A model generated the notes under the pieces. That model ran no database searches, was not told the DNA's origin, and saw only the letters and a program-made list of their open reading frames with translations. Below, one piece after another: positions 63,262-64,000 of a DNA stretch of 64,000 nucleotides. The position numbers were made by a program, and so were the translations under genes. The stretch's first letter is position 1; each line of letters starts with the position of its first letter. The stretch is from Croceicoccus bisphenolivorans (GTDB taxonomy: Bacteria; Pseudomonadota; Alphaproteobacteria; Sphingomonadales; Sphingomonadaceae), in NCBI RefSeq assembly GCF_001634625.1, contig NZ_LRSE01000005.1, positions 186,001 through 250,000 on the forward strand, in the 5' to 3' direction.

Positions 63262-64000
63262 TAGACGATCTCCATTCGGCCGACCGTGCAGCCCACGGCG
63301 AAGATCGGGATGGGGGCGAAGAACTGCACGTCGCCCTTGCCGCCGCCGGCTGCCGCTGCGGTGATGAAAGTGCGGATCTCGAACCCGCCTTGCCCGGCGT
63401 CGCGATAGGTTTCGGCATCGGTGTACGAAAGCATCGCGGCCCGGTCGTTCGCTTCCCAGCGAGTGATGAATTCGCGGTCCCACGCCTCGTTGATCTTGCC
63501 GCTGTCGGGGGTTGCGGGCCAGTGCGAAATGCCGCCGGTGCAGACCAGCGCGATCCGTTCCGGCACGCTGTCGGCGGCGCGGCGGATCGCTTCGCCAAAC
63601 GTCCACGCGCGGTGAAGCGGGGTCAGCGGCGGGCCCTGGCAATTGATGTTGACGGGAATGATCGTCAGCTCGTTGTTCGGGTCGAGGAAATGCAGAGGCA
63701 CGGAAATGCCGTGGTCGAACTGCCATTCCTCGGCATAGGCGACATCGACGGTTTCCAGCATTTCGGCCACGAGCCGTCGGCCAAGATCGGGGTTGCCTTT
63801 CGCCGTGCGCAGTGGAACCTTCAGCCAGTCCGGGTCCTCGATCGGGCCGGTGTAGCTTTCGCCCATGCCGATCGCATAGGCGGGCATGTTGTTCATGAAG
63901 AAGTTGGCGAAGTGCTCTGCCGCCACGATCATCAGCGCGTCGGGACGGGTCGCCATGATTTCCTGCCGCTGGTTTTCCAGCGCCGCATAGAACGGATCGC
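63261..64000 (-). CDS. LigB-type class III extradiol dioxygenase, N-terminus beyond the window
   Basis: At least 246 residues; the frame is open to the right edge, and the ATG at 63956 is internal. LigB-family features: LMIVAAEHFANFF near the left end, IPVNINCQGPPLTPLHRAWTFGEAI in the middle and the active-site CTGGISHWPATP (His). These Fe(II) enzymes cleave catechols next to the OH pair. Because hpaF, hpaH and hpaI homologues follow with 1-6 bp spacing, homoprotocatechuate 2,3-dioxygenase (HpaD) activity is most likely; protocatechuate 4,5-dioxygenase (LigB) or a gallate relative is an alternative. Confidence 0.88.
   Translation of the reverse strand, partial: DPFYAALENQRQEIMATRPDALMIVAAEHFANFFMNNMPAYAIGMGESYTGPIEDPDWLKVPLRTAKGNPDLGRRLVAEMLETVDVAYAEEWQFDHGISVPLHFLDPNNELTIIPVNINCQGPPLTPLHRAWTFGEAIRRAADSVPERIALVCTGGISHWPATPDSGKINEAWDREFITRWEANDRAAMLSYTDAETYRDAGQGGFEIRTFITAAAAGGGKGDVQFFAPIPIFAVGCTVGRMEIV

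Overview
The window is GC-rich chromosomal DNA from an alphaproteobacterium, most likely a sphingomonad (Sphingomonadales, Novosphingobium/Erythrobacter-like). The evidence is the alphaproteobacterial order of the division and cell-wall (dcw) cluster, an FtsZ with a long acidic/proline-rich linker, TonB-dependent receptors leading catabolic operons, many VanA-type Rieske oxygenases, and a dispersed palindromic repeat. The assignment is from gene content only.

Region 1 (1-15.6 kb) is the dcw cluster on the + strand: ftsI (3' end), murE, a shortened murF-like gene, mraY, murD, ftsW, murG, murC, murB, ftsQ, ftsA and, after a ~1.7 kb interruption (small membrane protein, palindromic repeats, LRR protein), ftsZ. 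Most junctions are 1-4 bp overlaps. Two things stand out. The murF-position gene has no ATP-binding P-loop and no C-terminal ligase domain, and ddl is absent between murB and ftsQ. So both steps that handle D-Ala-D-Ala are missing from this cluster.

Region 2 (15.6-20.2 kb) holds housekeeping genes: a TPR-like exported protein overlapping the ftsZ 3' end, a YbjN-family protein, proC, a BI-1/YccA membrane protein, a proline-rich lipoprotein and tRNA-Ala(CGC).

Region 3 (20.3-64 kb) is a dense catabolic region for aromatic compounds starting just after the tRNA. It contains: (a) a + operon of TonB receptor, SDR, two SnoaL-like proteins, a phytanoyl-CoA-dioxygenase-type 2-oxoglutarate oxygenase and a third SnoaL-like protein, then a LysR regulator; (b) a Rieske oxygenase/TetR divergent pair and a FAH-family hydrolase; (c) an ~8.4 kb - strand operon of small membrane protein, SDR, OYE-type flavoenzyme, Rieske oxygenase, LigM/DesA-type tetrahydrofolate O-demethylase, PurU, CYP199-like P450 and Rieske oxygenase; (d) a second TonB receptor, NmrA-like reductase and TetR; (e) hmgA-fahA (homogentisate pathway) with an MFS carrier; (f) a + cluster of two FAD hydroxylases, SDR, an orphan substrate-binding-like protein, FAH hydrolase and thioesterase; (g) a GntR regulator divergent from an ornithine-cyclodeaminase-like, DHDPS-like, aldehyde dehydrogenase and Rieske operon; (h) an EthD-Rieske pair, an AraC regulator, and a homoprotocatechuate-type lower pathway (LigB-type extradiol dioxygenase, HpaF, HpaH, HpaI) that runs off the right edge.

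Taken together, region 3 looks like a pathway that strips methyl groups from methoxylated aromatic acids by three chemistries (THF-dependent methyl transfer with PurU recycling folate, P450, and Rieske oxygenation) and feeds them to two ring-cleavage routes (homogentisate and homoprotocatechuate). A phenylacetate-type methoxylated substrate would reconcile both routes, but that is inference. Several catabolic promoters share a CGATACG-type sequence, suggesting a common regulator. No integrase, transposase, CRISPR array or plasmid origin was seen.
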